Positions 29,701 to 40,067 are shown, counted from the first letter of the stretch. The stretch is 64,000 bases of DNA from Cerrena zonata (GCA_038087015.1 JASBNA010000043.1:62001-126000); one strand, 5' to 3'. Notes: generated by a model from the sequence alone, not told the origin. Numbers and translations are program-made.

Positions 29701-31071
29701 GGTCATCTGTACTACACCAGCAAAAAATCAAATGATATTCCTTGGTATTTGGAAGGTGATGACGAATATGATTTATTGTTGGATGTTAAAGGTAACATTA
29801 AAGGTGGTACCAAAGAAGCATTAATTGCTCATTTAACTCATCATGATTTATTCGATAGTAATTTTAATACTGCATTTATTTTAACTTTTCCAACAATGAT
29901 GAAAATTGGCGAGTTCATTAATCTATTAATCAATAGATTCAATATTGAAGCGCCTGAAGGTTTAAGTTACGAAGAATATAACACTTGGATTTCAAAGAAA
30001 CAAAATCCTATCAGATTAAGAGTTATGAATATTATGAAGTTACTCATCGAAAAACATTGGTGTAATTCTTATTATAATGAATATGTTTTGAAAAAATGGC
30101 TAAAATTTGCCCAAACATCAGCAGTTCAATCATTCTCTATCGGGAAAGTGTTATCAAATAATTTGACAAAATTATTGAACGGTGAAGTCATTTGCAAAGA
30201 TCGTGAACCTAGTACCCCGGATTCCAAGACCCCTGCTCCTTTAACCAAAGGTTTCCTTTTGAAAAGGATCAAATTATTAGACATTGACTACATTGAATTG
30301 GCAAGACAATTAACTTTGAGAGAATTTAGCCTATACGCTAAAATTACAAAATTAGCTTGTATTTCTAAAGTTTGGGGTAAAAAATCAGGATTGAATGAAA
30401 ACATTGAACCCATCACAAATTTCATTAAAGCCTCGAATCAATTAACTAATTACGTTGGTTATATGATTTTAAGAAAGGAAGACCCAAGAAGAAGAGTTCA
30501 AGTGATCAGATACTTTGTTCAAGTTGCTGAGAAATGTCGTCAATTGAATAATTTTTCTTCGATGACTGCAATCATATCTGCTTTATATTCTTCACCAATT
30601 CATAGATTGAAGAAGACCTGGAAGTACGTGTCTACCGATACCATGGCTCACTTACAAAATATGAATAAGTTAATGAACTCTTCGAGAAATTTCAATGAAT
30701 ATAGAGATGTTTTGAAATTCGTGGGTTCAGAATCTTGTATCCCATTCTTTGGTGTTTATTTAAGTGATTTAACATTTGTCTACCATGGTAATACCGACCA
30801 TTTATTGAATAGACCAAGAATGCTTAATTTTGCCAAACGTGCTAAAACATCCGAGATTGTTTTAGGAATTGATAGGTTTAAGAGTACTGCTTATAACTTG
30901 CAAGTTGTACCAGAAATCCAAAAGTATTTAGATCAATGGTTTGAAAAATCTCCTACCAATGAAAAACAATATGAAATATCTCTTACTTTGGAACCAAGGG
31001 AGCAACCTCAGAACACTGATGCCAATAACGCGTCATCCAGAAACTCAAAAATTTTCAGATCAGTGGTTTAA
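26755..31071 (+). CDS. CDC25: Cdc25-type Ras guanine-nucleotide exchange factor
   Basis: Activates Ras and so cAMP/PKA signalling at the plasma membrane. As read here it is 1438 aa. An SH3 domain covers about residues 36-100 (VVAIYDFPG..WWDGVI..GWIPSNYV). A long Ser/Asn-rich middle follows. The Ras-exchanger N-terminal motif begins near 1012 (GNIKGGTKEALIAHLT) and the catalytic RasGEF domain spans about 1176-1410 (NNFSSMTAIISALYSSPIHRLKKTW, PFFGVYLSDLTF). The ATG at 26755 is used. Residues about 175-265 look out of frame: in 27279-27545 another frame gives a far more natural Ser/Thr-rich and then Trp/Leu-containing protein, so several single-base slips are likely there. The ends of the protein are sound. 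Confidence 0.92.
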   Translation: MSYMDEIPPDVISPNEVIDSKNEDNQTKAKSIKSVDMVVAIYDFPGTQHTHLPLNMGDTVSILAKSDSGWWDGVIVTSKNEYLRGWIPSNYVRSVNYVQPVLNQLKNNKEIDSITAANTAANVLIPSFNNILQKNLFDLERNSPSNSVRKNSVVSFASSETSIPSDSKINNKIKKILLHPNLNYKCRILPITLQPHRFLLQVLLVPVVIVVLPTRALLPTLLTPIDLKDNTPFVSTSMQKNWLVNINYQTTAISFGYPRLSGSGDVVFFSEILNVYCESCPMTPYMPDVDDDEDDEKLELPSKLAMNDNPIINHDLEFNNDNDNDQQQQQQHGQNQSGQNSKNFDPLKRDSTSSLHSQSSGQSSYHHFDQPFFATPGLFYSHTNDLMYWTQLKERFNYLLDLSFKALKDHNKQLFSTHFTKLTKVISIIASASRLIQNDFINTKYENSIRRKLKRIAGAYSQIYINGILHLSYMHYSQEASNAELFSFDISKLNKSTSLPNSTLQSTSSSFSTIRQNSNDSTKQSNDTVTNDALNSFTNNLKTLNLNQDNDDDNNITYLNHIQIELEILRLNINSLTKIFLKLTRDKKIKKSDYDGSDASDDDSGEDRYNVLPQVYPRFITNEFNGGNWCNPFFATKNSALNASGDDLKNRYHLKNIIDKDAYDSIKKSTDEMTKLSKETLEFLNPEVQHKYYNDDLKNERNTQILRLIYKYLYHAGVTIDLIESFDFTVFCLIKRYASNENMEFEKNDDTKNDGTNPQRSTSGSTTLSSNDSNDQTNDQDFSSSRNDSTNESSADINTTNNSISTITTAHPQLSSKLTNDTLDDETSGSNLNFDYPIVLEFFHYKQQFHDLISNIVMATQTLTVQDPDVFRGMKDDDPLFYNRDILKIPIERASLLVSNILSNQTNQNKGGTISLNPDELMSNILLDGTKFFESILNIIQQLIDERETILNYATRVMHDDFNVQLLLIERNNTILSEKSEDGHLYYTSKKSNDIPWYLEGDDEYDLLLDVKGNIKGGTKEALIAHLTHHDLFDSNFNTAFILTFPTMMKIGEFINLLINRFNIEAPEGLSYEEYNTWISKKQNPIRLRVMNIMKLLIEKHWCNSYYNEYVLKKWLKFAQTSAVQSFSIGKVLSNNLTKLLNGEVICKDREPSTPDSKTPAPLTKGFLLKRIKLLDIDYIELARQLTLREFSLYAKITKLACISKVWGKKSGLNENIEPITNFIKASNQLTNYVGYMILRKEDPRRRVQVIRYFVQVAEKCRQLNNFSSMTAIISALYSSPIHRLKKTWKYVSTDTMAHLQNMNKLMNSSRNFNEYRDVLKFVGSESCIPFFGVYLSDLTFVYHGNTDHLLNRPRMLNFAKRAKTSEIVLGIDRFKSTAYNLQVVPEIQKYLDQWFEKSPTNEKQYEISLTLEPREQPQNTDANNASSRNSKIFRSVV

Positions 31072-31449
31072 TCATATTTACATTCATACATTCTTCAATT
31101 CTTTAATCGATTCTTAATCGATCTAACTTTTTCTACAAGCTTTGCTTCTAAATTTTTTTTTTTTTTTTCTTTTTTTGATTCTTTTAATTCATCGGCCTCT
31201 CTCTTCTTTCACTTCTTAATCATATCAATCAAAATTTTGGAAGCTTTTTATAAAAGCTAATTGCAAGTTGTAGCTCGAAGTAATTCTTGTGTATCAATTG
31301 ATCTGTTAAGAACGCACTCACGAAAAAATGATTCCAATTTTAGAGAAAGGAAAAAACCTCCAAATTCGTTATTTAAGTTATAGTTCTTCAATCAACTGAG
31401 TTCAACCTTTTCATTAACAGGCAATCAAGTAGTTGCTAGTGATAGAGCC
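31072..31449. other. Intergenic region CDC25-IMH1
   Basis: AT-rich, with a T-run near 31156-31180. No ORF or RNA gene is supported. It serves as the CDC25 3' flank and the IMH1 promoter. Confidence 0.5.
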
Positions 31450-34400
31450 ATGTTCAATAAACTTAAGAGTTTCTCTGAGGATGTGGCAAAGAGTTTGAAT
31501 CAAGAGGGCCAGAACAATCGACGTACCCATTCAAATACTTTGAAGGAATTGAAAAATGAATCTAAACTATTAAGCACGACGACCCCCGATGCCAGTGAGT
31601 TGACGCAACCGGAGGACGAAGTGGCTACTCATTCAGGGGATAGTAAAGAAGACTTGAGCTCGAGTACATCCCCACAGAACCAAAATGAATCACCAGTGCC
31701 TCCTCAAATTCTAGCTGGAATTGATATCAGTACTTTACCAGGACCAGTAAGAGCAAAGATGAAAAAGTTTGCCAAATATGAAGAAAAATACCCAGTCTTA
31801 CTCGATGCATACAAGACCGAGAAAAGGAAAGGGGATTTAATATCAGCATTTGAAAAAGTCTTACAAGAAAATACTCCTATTAGTTCAATTTCAGATGCTG
31901 ACGTATTGGTTGAGTATATCACTGGTTTAACTGAGAAGAATTCCTTGCTTAATGGTGAATTAAGGAAAAAAGTGACCGAAAATAGTCGATTATCAAGAGA
32001 GAATCAAAAATTTGAAAGTAAAGTTGAAACAATCGAAAATGACCTTAATGAAGCGAAGTTAAAGATCAAAGACCTTGAAACTCCTAAAGAAATTGGAGAA
32101 GAAGTAACTCAACCGAAAAACGTCGAGGAACCCGAAATTGAAGATTTGAAAAAGAAAATAGACGCTTATCAAATTGAAATTAACGATTTAAAAGAGAAGC
32201 AAACAAGTCTGGACTCTGAATATAGCGACTTACAGAAGCAGTTGAAAGAAGCTGAAAATAAGGTGAAGAACCTTGAAAATGATCTTCAAGAAGCTAAAGA
32301 GAAGGCGGAATCTGGAACTAAGTTGGCGGACCTCGAAAAAGAAATTGGTAATTATAAAATTCAAATTGAAGAATTGGAACAAATTAATAAAGAATTGAAA
32401 GGTTCTGTCGAGGAGGCTGGCAAATATAAGGAAGTTGCCGAAAAACTGGAATCTGAGCTTACGAGTTTAAAGGTCAAAATCACTGAACTTGAATCCGAAG
32501 TTTCTACTTTGAGCGAAAAATCTAATACTTTGTCGGAAAGCCTTAAACTTAAGGAAGACCAAATTAAAGAAATTGAAACAAAACACTCTGATGTGACCAA
32601 AGAATCCAGTAACGTTCAAACTACTCCATCGCCTACTCCTGTCTCCGGAGGGGGGAAAAAGAAAAAGAATAAGAAAAACAAGAAAGGTGGAGCCAATAAT
32701 GCTAACAAAGAGCCGGAACAAGCCAATAACGCAGATGATCTTGAAGATTCTAAAAATTTTGAGTCGTTACAAAAGGAATTTGATAAACTTAACGAAGATT
32801 TGAAAAACGTAAATGAAGAAAAGATCCAGCTAGCCGGTCGTTTTGACGACTTGAAGTCGAAGTACGATAATATAGTGAAAGACAACGAAGAATTGTCAAA
32901 GAACCTCAAGGACACTAAGAACGAACTCTCTGCCAAGTCCGAAGACGTGGAGAATTTGAGGGATTCTTTAAGAGATTTGGGAGATGATCTAGTCGAAGCA
33001 AGAGACCAAATCAAAGAGTTGAAAGGAAAATTCGAAAATCAAACAAGCTCAGATTCCAAAGAATTAGAAGACAAATTAAAAGACCTTGAGGACACGGTAA
33101 GTTCATTGAAAAAAGTTTTGAAGGAAAAAGAAGATTTATTAAAAACTACACAAGAAGAGTTGAGTTCTAACAAGCAAGAAAAGCTTAAACTAGAACAATC
33201 CTTGAAAACTAAGGAAGAGGAACTTTCAAAAGTTCAAAAGGATTACGAAAGTAAATCTAATGAAGTTAAACAAACTTTGTTAGACCATGAAAGCATGATT
33301 AGTAGTCATAAGTCTGTCAAGGATGAGCTTCAAGCTTTGATTAAAAAACATAACTCAATAACTTCTGAATACGAAACTAATAAAAAAGAAATTGAATCCC
33401 TTACTAAAGAAAAAACCGATTTAAATTCCAGAATATCTGAATTGACTAAATTTAAAAGTAATGATTCCTCGTTGAAATTAGAGCTTGCATCATTGAAAAC
33501 CTCATTAAGTCATAAAGACCAATCGATTGATGAGTACAAGAAACAAATAAGCGAATTAACAAGCAAAAAGGATGAATTGAATGAAAGTATTTCAAGTCTT
33601 AAGATCCGTAATAATGAACTTTCTCATAGCAATAAATCCTTAGTTAAAGAAAAATCCGAATTAGTTACAAAACAAGAATCTTATATTGAAAAATCCAATA
33701 CTATGAGTTCTGAGATTTCCAAACTCCAAAGTGCCAAACAAGCTGTTGTCGATGAATTGAATGCCTTAAAATTGAAATATGATTCTGTTCTTAAAGACAC
33801 CTCTGATTCTAAAACAGAGGTTCAATCATACAAACAACAGTATGAAGAATTTGCAATGAAGGCCAAAGAGTCGTCTTCGAGAATTGAAAATTTGGAAGAT
33901 GAATTAACTGAAGCTAGAAACATGTTACAAGAAAGGGCTCGTGAAGCTTCAACGATCAGAAGATTATTAGTTGATGCAGAAGAACAAATTCAGCAAAAAA
34001 ATTCTGAACTCAAATCAGAAATTAATCGGATCAATGAAGAAAAGATGGAATTCGAACAAGATTTCCAAAGCCTCATTAAAAAGAAGCAAAGAGAAATTGA
34101 TGAACATAAATCTATTACTGAAAACTATTTATCTAAAATTGCAGATTTGGAATTCAAATATAATCAATTAAAGGATAAGTATGATTCACTCGAAGAAAAA
34201 CAATCGACTACTCATGATCCAAAAGATCAAGAAAATTTCGAAGATATCCAAGAAACTATTGACACTTTGAGATCCTCGTTGCAATCATCGTCAAAGAAGG
34301 TTAAAGATTTTGAAAACATGAATACCGTTTTGAAAAAACTTAACGAAGAATCCAACTTAAAATTCGAAAGATTGTCAAAAAATTATAAACTTTTAACCCA

Positions 34401-34689
34401 ACAATATAGGCAAATGAAGTCACAATCGAGTACGCCAGTCAATGGTCACTCTTCGCCAGCAGCATCTACAAGACAATCATTAGAGGATGCCTCTCCAAAA
34501 ACGGAGCATGCTTCGAGCCGCGACGAAGCCCCTTCGGCTGCTTCTTCTACCAACATCGCTTATCTCAAGAACGTTTTGTTGGGGTTCTTCGAGCATAAAG
34601 AACAAAGAGACCAGTTATTACCGGTTGTTAAAACCTTGTTCAACCTTGATGCTGAAGACGAGAAGAAGTTTTTATTTGCATTAAAATGA
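31450..34689 (+). CDS. IMH1: Imh1-like GRIP-domain golgin
   Basis: A 1079-residue coiled-coil tether of the trans-Golgi. The N-terminus (MFNKLKSFSEDVAKSLNQEG) is an amphipathic helix seen in golgins. Residues about 120-1000 are nearly continuous coiled coil, broken by a basic, glycine-containing linker with KKKKNKKNKK (about 400-425). The last ~50 residues form a GRIP domain (IAYLKNVLLGFFEHKEQRDQLLPVVKTLFNL), which binds Arl1-GTP and recruits the protein to the Golgi. Saccharomyces Imh1 has the same layout. Strong Lys/Glu/Ser bias is expected for coiled coil. Functionally it sits downstream of Arf-family GTPases, like GEA2 in this window. Confidence 0.9.
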   Translation: MFNKLKSFSEDVAKSLNQEGQNNRRTHSNTLKELKNESKLLSTTTPDASELTQPEDEVATHSGDSKEDLSSSTSPQNQNESPVPPQILAGIDISTLPGPVRAKMKKFAKYEEKYPVLLDAYKTEKRKGDLISAFEKVLQENTPISSISDADVLVEYITGLTEKNSLLNGELRKKVTENSRLSRENQKFESKVETIENDLNEAKLKIKDLETPKEIGEEVTQPKNVEEPEIEDLKKKIDAYQIEINDLKEKQTSLDSEYSDLQKQLKEAENKVKNLENDLQEAKEKAESGTKLADLEKEIGNYKIQIEELEQINKELKGSVEEAGKYKEVAEKLESELTSLKVKITELESEVSTLSEKSNTLSESLKLKEDQIKEIETKHSDVTKESSNVQTTPSPTPVSGGGKKKKNKKNKKGGANNANKEPEQANNADDLEDSKNFESLQKEFDKLNEDLKNVNEEKIQLAGRFDDLKSKYDNIVKDNEELSKNLKDTKNELSAKSEDVENLRDSLRDLGDDLVEARDQIKELKGKFENQTSSDSKELEDKLKDLEDTVSSLKKVLKEKEDLLKTTQEELSSNKQEKLKLEQSLKTKEEELSKVQKDYESKSNEVKQTLLDHESMISSHKSVKDELQALIKKHNSITSEYETNKKEIESLTKEKTDLNSRISELTKFKSNDSSLKLELASLKTSLSHKDQSIDEYKKQISELTSKKDELNESISSLKIRNNELSHSNKSLVKEKSELVTKQESYIEKSNTMSSEISKLQSAKQAVVDELNALKLKYDSVLKDTSDSKTEVQSYKQQYEEFAMKAKESSSRIENLEDELTEARNMLQERAREASTIRRLLVDAEEQIQQKNSELKSEINRINEEKMEFEQDFQSLIKKKQREIDEHKSITENYLSKIADLEFKYNQLKDKYDSLEEKQSTTHDPKDQENFEDIQETIDTLRSSLQSSSKKVKDFENMNTVLKKLNEESNLKFERLSKNYKLLTQQYRQMKSQSSTPVNGHSSPAASTRQSLEDASPKTEHASSRDEAPSAASSTNIAYLKNVLLGFFEHKEQRDQLLPVVKTLFNLDAEDEKKFLFALK

Positions 34690-34831
34690 AGGTCGCAGAT
34701 AGAACCAAAAAAAAAAAAAAAAAAAATTGAAAAAAAAAGACAAAACTTTAAATATTACCTTTTACATACTTATTTCTGTAATATAATACAAGACATCGGC
34801 TTGATCCACTACCTATCGTAAGATTCGAGCA

Positions 34832-35704
34832 ATGCAGAACCCGTTTGACCAAAAGAAACAGTCAATTTTGAAAGAAATTAGTGCTAATGAACTAACCCCC
34901 GACGCTTCTCCAAAAGGGACCATCGATGAGATGTGCATTCCCATCATTGACTTGATTAATAGTAACAAGGATATGGTCACCACTTCTTCATGCTCTGGAA
35001 GAGTGTCGGTTTTTCTAGAAGGGGTCAAGGACATTCTGGATGTGAATGACGTACAGATTGGAGCAAAAGGAAACTACGGTCACTGGTTGTTTGTAACTCA
35101 CGATCCCAAATCTTTACCCAACTGGTATAAGTCGATTGATTTCAAGTATGACACCGACGAACAACTGAAACTCAGCAGTATGATTGACCAGAAGTCCCGT
35201 TTTATTCTATTCAAGTTCGAGCCATTAATCTTGCATGTCAAATGCCGTGACTTGCAAATGGCTAATGCATTATATACCAGTGCGATGGGATGTGGGTTCA
35301 GGGAAACCGGGATAGGTAGCAACAATATTGTGGGAATAAGGATCTCTATCAAACTAGATGTTCCAATTGGCTACTTAAACAAGTCAACCACCGGTGAAGA
35401 ATTGATCTCGTTTGTGACTCAAGACTACTTGCAGATCATTACCCAATTATCAGAGGACAGATTCAAGGAAAACTTTAAAAAATTAGACTCTCTATATAAA
35501 GCCATCGAACAGCTAAATAGCAAAGCGGTCTCTTCTAGTGCCACGACAGAGAAACAAGAGTCCAAAGAAGACAGAAAACAAAGGAAAATGGCTGAAGGTT
35601 TGGCCCGTAGAGAAGCCGTTAGGGCTGAAAAAGAATTGAAAAAATTGCAAAAACTAGCACAACAACAACAACACCCCGACGGACCCGAAAACCCGTCTCA
35701 GTAA
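34832..35704 (+). CDS. TYW3: tRNA wybutosine-synthesizing protein 3 (Tyw3)
   Basis: A 290-residue SAM-dependent methyltransferase that N4-methylates the yW-86 intermediate in wybutosine formation at position 37 of tRNA-Phe. The TYW3 domain covers about residues 5-225: FDQKKQSIL at the start, SSCSGRVSVFL, GAKGNYGHWLFVTHDP, LFKFEPLILHVKCRDL and ETGIGSNNIVGIRISIKLDVP are all family blocks. The C-terminal ~60 residues are Lys/Arg/Glu/Gln-rich and probably helical. It lies between IMH1 and DPS1 on the same strand with short intergenic gaps. Confidence 0.93.
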   Translation: MQNPFDQKKQSILKEISANELTPDASPKGTIDEMCIPIIDLINSNKDMVTTSSCSGRVSVFLEGVKDILDVNDVQIGAKGNYGHWLFVTHDPKSLPNWYKSIDFKYDTDEQLKLSSMIDQKSRFILFKFEPLILHVKCRDLQMANALYTSAMGCGFRETGIGSNNIVGIRISIKLDVPIGYLNKSTTGEELISFVTQDYLQIITQLSEDRFKENFKKLDSLYKAIEQLNSKAVSSSATTEKQESKEDRKQRKMAEGLARREAVRAEKELKKLQKLAQQQQHPDGPENPSQ

Positions 35705-35914
35705 CGAACCTTCCTTAATGTAAATAGTCCTTTTTAGCATCTATTCTATGTATATTAGTTTCAATATAAAGCTTTTTGCAGCTTACATAATCAGAAGGAT
35801 CTCAGAAGATTTTTAAAATTTTCAAAAATTTTCTTTTTTCTTTTACTTGAGTCAGAACATCATTCGACTTGACACCATCAAGTTTCTTTGTATAACTGTT
35901 AAGCAATACTGAGT

Positions 35915-37597
35915 ATGTCAGCTGAAAACACTGAAAAATTGGACAAATTGAACATCAACAAAGAAGGTGCCCCAGAAGGGGCCCCAGCTGGGGATGTTCC
36001 ATTGGGTGAAGATGGCCAACCATTATCTAAGAAAGCTTTGAAGAAATTAGAAAAAGAAAAAGAAAAAGCTAAGAAGAAGGCTGAAAGAGAAGCTCAATTA
36101 GCTAAAGAAAAGGCCGAAAGGGAAGCACAAGCTGCCAATGATCCAGCCAAAGAAAACTATGGTAAATTACCAATGAATAATTCTTCAACCAAGACTAATC
36201 AAGTCAGAACTAATATTGAAGGTTTATCCGCTGCCGATGATGGTAAAGAAGTTATCTTAAGAGCTAGAGCTCATAACTCCAGACAACAAGGTGCTACCAT
36301 GGCTTTCTTAACCTTGAGACAACAATCCAATTTGATTCAAGCTTTGATTAAATCAAATGGTGAATCGATTTCCAAACAAATGGTTAAATGGGCCGGATCA
36401 ATTAATTTAGAATCTATTGTTTTAGTTCATGGTATTGTTAGAAAAGTTGATGAACCAATTAAATCAGCCACTGTTCAAGATGCCGAAATTCAAATCACTA
36501 AAATTTACACTATTCAAGAAACCCCGGAACAATTACCAATGTTAATTGAAGATGCTGCTAGATCTGATGCTGAAGCTGAAGCTTCTGGATTACCAGTAGT
36601 TAACTTAGATACTAGATTAGACTCAAGAGTCATTGATTTAAGAACCCCAACCAATCAAGCTATTTTCAAAATTCAATCAGGTATTTGTTCATTATTCAGA
36701 GAATTTTTATCTAAGAAGGGATTCACTGAAATCCATACTCCAAAAATCATTGCTGCACCATCTGAAGGTGGTTCAAATGTTTTTGAAATTACTTATTTCA
36801 AAGGTAAAGCTTACTTGGCCCAATCTCCTCAAACTTATAAACAACAATTAATTGCTGCTGATTTTGAAAGAGTTTTCGAAGTTGCCCCAGTTTTCAGAGC
36901 TGAAAATTCAAATACCCATCGTCACATGACCGAATTCACTGGTTTAGATTTAGAAATGGCATTTGAAGAACATTATGACGAAGTTATTGATGTTTTGGCT
37001 GATTTATTCGTTTTCATTTTCAGTGAATTGAAATCTAGATTTTCTAAAGAAATTGCCACTGTTAGAAAACAATTCCCAGTGGAAGAATTCAAAGTTCCAG
37101 CCAACGGTAAAATGGTTAAATTACATTTCAAAGAAGGTATCGCTTTATTAAGAGAAGCTGGTAAAGAAGTTGATGATTTTGAAGATTTGTCAACCGAAAA
37201 TGAAAAATTATTAGGTAAATTGGTTAGAGAAAAATATGATACCGATTTCTATATTTTGGATAAATTCCCTCTCGCTGTTAGACCATTTTACACTATGCCC
37301 GATGCTGAAGATCCTCGTTATTCTAACTCTTATGATTTCTTTATGAGAGGTGAAGAAATCTTATCTGGTGCTCAACGTATTCATGATGCTAAATTCTTGA
37401 GTGAAAGATTGAAGGCCCATGAAGTTGATCCAAATGTTCCAGGTATGAAAGAATATGTTGATGCTTTCAACTATGGTTGTCCTCCACATGCTGGTGGTGG
37501 TATTGGTTTAGAAAGAGTCTTGATGTTCTTCTTGGACTTGAAAAACATTCGTCGTGCTTCCTTATTCCCAAGAGATCCAAAACGTGTTACTCCATAG
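35915..37597 (+). CDS. DPS1: Cytosolic aspartyl-tRNA synthetase
   Basis: A class IIb synthetase that charges tRNA-Asp (560 aa). The N-terminal extension (about 30-75) is a Lys/Ala/Glu-rich helix, as in yeast AspRS, where it helps bind tRNA. An OB-fold anticodon-binding domain spans about 105-200. The catalytic core starts near 235: motif 1 near [14 protein letters not shown], motif 2 as [15 protein letters not shown], and motif 3 as [13 protein letters not shown] close to the C-terminus. Codon bias is strong, consistent with high expression. The C-terminus ([12 protein letters not shown]) is diagnostic for this family. Confidence 0.97.
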   Translation: MSAENTEKLDKLNINKEGAPEGAPAGDVPLGEDGQPLSKKALKKLEKEKEKAKKKAEREAQLAKEKAEREAQAANDPAKENYGKLPMNNSSTKTNQVRTNIEGLSAADDGKEVILRARAHNSRQQGATMAFLTLRQQSNLIQALIKSNGESISKQMVKWAGSINLESIVLVHGIVRKVDEPIKSATVQDAEIQITKIYTIQETPEQLPMLIEDAARSDAEAEASGLPVVNLDTRLDSRVIDLRTPTNQAIFKIQSGICSLFREFLSKKGFTEIHTPKIIAAPSEGGSNVFEITYFKGKAYLAQSPQTYKQQLIAADFERVFEVAPVFRAENSNTHRHMTEFTGLDLEMAFEEHYDEVIDVLADLFVFIFSELKSRFSKEIATVRKQFPVEEFKVPANGKMVKLHFKEGIALLREAGKEVDDFEDLSTENEKLLGKLVREKYDTDFYILDKFPLAVRPFYTMPDAEDPRYSNSYDFFMRGEEILSGAQRIHDAKFLSERLKAHEVDPNVPGMKEYVDAFNYGCPPHAGGGIGLERVLMFFLDLKNIRRASLFPRDPKRVTP

Positions 37598-37843
37598 ACA
37601 CCCTTCTTGTATATCTCTTATTAATAAGTTCTTGTATATTGTAACTTGAATATAAAATCTTTCATGTAAAAGCCTTCAGTAACTAATTTGGCGTAGATTT
37701 CACAGCAATTGGAGAGATCGTGCACTTACGAAAAAAAAAACAATAAAAAAAAAAGTAGAGCCAGAATGAAACTTTGTTTCGTCTGTTATCTTGAATTGAA
37801 TATCTTTAAACCAACCAAGTGGATAGGGAATCTTTAAAAAAAA

Positions 37844-38872
37844 ATGGAGGCTACGTATTTACCGAATCCCAATGACAGTAATGCCACTATACTTCTAATG
37901 GGCTTACGCCGAGGAGGGAAGAGTTCAATATGTAAAGTTGTATTTCATGATATGCAACCATTAGATACTCTTTATCTAGAAAGTACATCTAAACCAACTA
38001 GTGAACAATTTTCATCATTAATAGATTTAAGTTTGATGGAGATACCGGGACAATTGAACTATTTTGAACCGGAATATGATAGTGCAAGGATATTTCAAAG
38101 TGTTGGAGCATTAGTTTATGTTATTGATTCCCAAGATGAATATTTGAATGCCTTGACTAATTTATCAATGATTATTGAATTTGCATATAAGGTCAATCCC
38201 AAGATACATATTGAGGTATTAATTCATAAGATTGATGGATTAACTGAGGATTATAGAATAGATGCTCAGAGAGATATAATGCAAAGAACCGGAGATGAAT
38301 TATTAGATTTAGGATTAGAAGGAGTTCAAGTTAGTTTTTATTTAACATCGATATTTGACCAATCAATTTATGAAGCATTTAGTAAGATTGTTCAAAAATT
38401 AATACCCGAATTACCAAGTTTAGAGAATATGTTGGATAATTTAGTACAACATCTGTCAATCGATAAGGTATTTTTATTTGATGTTAATTCTAAGTTATAT
38501 GTTGCCACTGATTCGTCACCGGTTGATATACAAACGTATGAAGTTTGTGCAGAATTCATTGATATTACTATTGATTTGGATGAATTGTACGTTGATGAGA
38601 ATGGAGAACAAACAAATAAAGAAATCAAGTCAATTAGTAGATTATCCAACCACTCATTACTTTATTTGAGACAAATGATTAGGGGATTAGCCTTGGTTGC
38701 ATTAATAAGAAACGACGATGAAAATCTGAATGATATGGATAGCATGTTAACGGTTGTTAATTATAATGTCAATTTATTCAAGCAGGCATTAATGCAAATG
38801 TGGCAGAATAGTAAATTTGTCAAGAAAACTAATGATGTTAATGAATCTTTGAGCGTTGATCGTCTACATTAA
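37844..38872 (+). CDS. GTR2: Rag-family GTPase Gtr2 (RagC/D-like)
   Basis: Forms a heterodimer with Gtr1 on the vacuole as part of EGO-TORC1 amino-acid signalling. At 342 aa it has a normal length. The P-loop is GLRRGGKSS at residues 20-28, the switch region includes the DLSLMEIPGQLNYFEP block (G3-like), and HKIDGL is the G4-equivalent. The C-terminal roadblock-like domain starts near 200 (IDKVFLFDVNSKLYVATD). RRGGKSS and IPGQ distinguish Gtr2/RagC from Gtr1. An A9 run directly precedes the ATG. Confidence 0.95.
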   Translation: MEATYLPNPNDSNATILLMGLRRGGKSSICKVVFHDMQPLDTLYLESTSKPTSEQFSSLIDLSLMEIPGQLNYFEPEYDSARIFQSVGALVYVIDSQDEYLNALTNLSMIIEFAYKVNPKIHIEVLIHKIDGLTEDYRIDAQRDIMQRTGDELLDLGLEGVQVSFYLTSIFDQSIYEAFSKIVQKLIPELPSLENMLDNLVQHLSIDKVFLFDVNSKLYVATDSSPVDIQTYEVCAEFIDITIDLDELYVDENGEQTNKEIKSISRLSNHSLLYLRQMIRGLALVALIRNDDENLNDMDSMLTVVNYNVNLFKQALMQMWQNSKFVKKTNDVNESLSVDRLH

Positions 38873-38980
38873 GTATTAAAGAAAATATATATATTTAATT
38901 AAAGACTAACAATTTATTTTTTTGTTTTTTTTTTCAAAGTATTATATGCAAAAGAAGTAAAAATAAGTAATATACACAGA

Positions 38981-39817
38981 TTACCAGCATTCGTAACCAC
39001 CGTCAACCACCAAGTTGTGACCAGTGGTGTAAGAGGATGCGGAATCCGAAGCCAAGTAAAGAATACTACCAACGAATTCTTTTGGTTCAGCCATTCTCTT
39101 CATTGGGATTTTAGATTCCCAAGCATCCTTCATTTCACTATGACCACTGATGACATTTCTAGTCAATGGAGTCAAGATGTAACCAGGACTTAAAGTATTA
39201 ACTCTAATATTATACTTGGCCCATTCACAGGCTAAAGATCTAACCAAGTGAATGACCCCGGCTTTGGACATATTGTACATGGATTGGGGTTGAGGATCGT
39301 TAACAATGGTACCAGACATAGAACCAACAAGAATAATGGAACCCTTTTGGTTGTTTGCAATTAAAGGACGAGCAAAAGCTTGAGAAACATAGAATGCACC
39401 CAAACCGTTAACCTTCAAGATTCCTTCTGCGTTTGGAGCAGGATAATCTTCGGCAGGGAAATTTTCACAGTAACCGGCAGAGTTGATCAAAACATCAGCA
39501 ATCTTACCGTGTTGTTCATTAATTGCACTAAATGTAGTTTCCACCGATTCCGAATCTCCAATGTTACAAGACCAGGCACTAACTTGACCAGCAGGTTGAT
39601 CGGATCTACCTTTCAAAGTTTCTTCACCCCAAGCAGCCAAGTCCTTGGCTGCTTGCTTGGTTCTTTCCAAGTTCATATCAATCAAAGCAACGTCAGCACC
39701 CTGAGCCAATAATGCTCTGGAAACAACAGAGGCCAATCCCCCGGAACCACCAGTAATGATAACCAATCTACCGTCCAATCTAAAGTTAGGAACAACGTTA
39801 TCGTAAGAGAAATCCAT
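38981..39817 (-). CDS. NAD-dependent D-arabinitol 2-dehydrogenase (short-chain dehydrogenase)
   Basis: Interconverts D-arabinitol and D-ribulose in the cytosol. At 278 aa it matches the ARDH enzyme of Scheffersomyces/Candida nearly along its length (FSYDNVVPNFRLDGRL at the start, NLVVDGGYECW at the end). The cofactor motif TGGSGG is near residue 22, and the catalytic Ser and YxxxK appear in VGSMSG and YNMSKAG. A TATA-like ATTTATA (minus strand TATAAAT) lies about 75 bp upstream. The neighbouring SDR group also includes L-xylulose and sorbose reductases, so exact substrate preference is inferred from family resemblance. The promoter region has a 31-bp A-rich triple repeat. Confidence 0.9.
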   Translation of the reverse strand: MDFSYDNVVPNFRLDGRLVIITGGSGGLASVVSRALLAQGADVALIDMNLERTKQAAKDLAAWGEETLKGRSDQPAGQVSAWSCNIGDSESVETTFSAINEQHGKIADVLINSAGYCENFPAEDYPAPNAEGILKVNGLGAFYVSQAFARPLIANNQKGSIILVGSMSGTIVNDPQPQSMYNMSKAGVIHLVRSLACEWAKYNIRVNTLSPGYILTPLTRNVISGHSEMKDAWESKIPMKRMAEPKEFVGSILYLASDSASSYTTGHNLVVDGGYECW

Positions 39818-39975
39818 TTTTTTTAATACTAATTATTTCTAATCTATACCCAACACCCAATCTAGTCGAATCTAACGGAAATAGAATGGTATTTATAGCT
39901 ACCGGCTTCAAACGTTGATAACAGCAAGAGATGACACTGGGAATACCTAAATTAAAGTGCAAAAAAAGAAAAGTT

Positions 39976-40067
39976 GCACCAAAAACAAAAAAAAAATATC
40001 AATTTCGCACCAAAAACAAAAAAAAAAAATCGAATTCGCACCACAAACGAAAAAAAAAAAAGATTAA
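39976..40067 (+). repeat. 31-bp A-rich repeat, three copies
   Basis: Three adjacent units start with GCACCAAAAAC, GCACCAAAAAC and GCACCACAAACG, each followed by an A run and a TATCAATTTC/TCGAATTC/GATT end: 39976-40006, 40007-40037 and 40038-40067. They sit 160-250 bp upstream of the dehydrogenase start codon. Confidence 0.8.
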
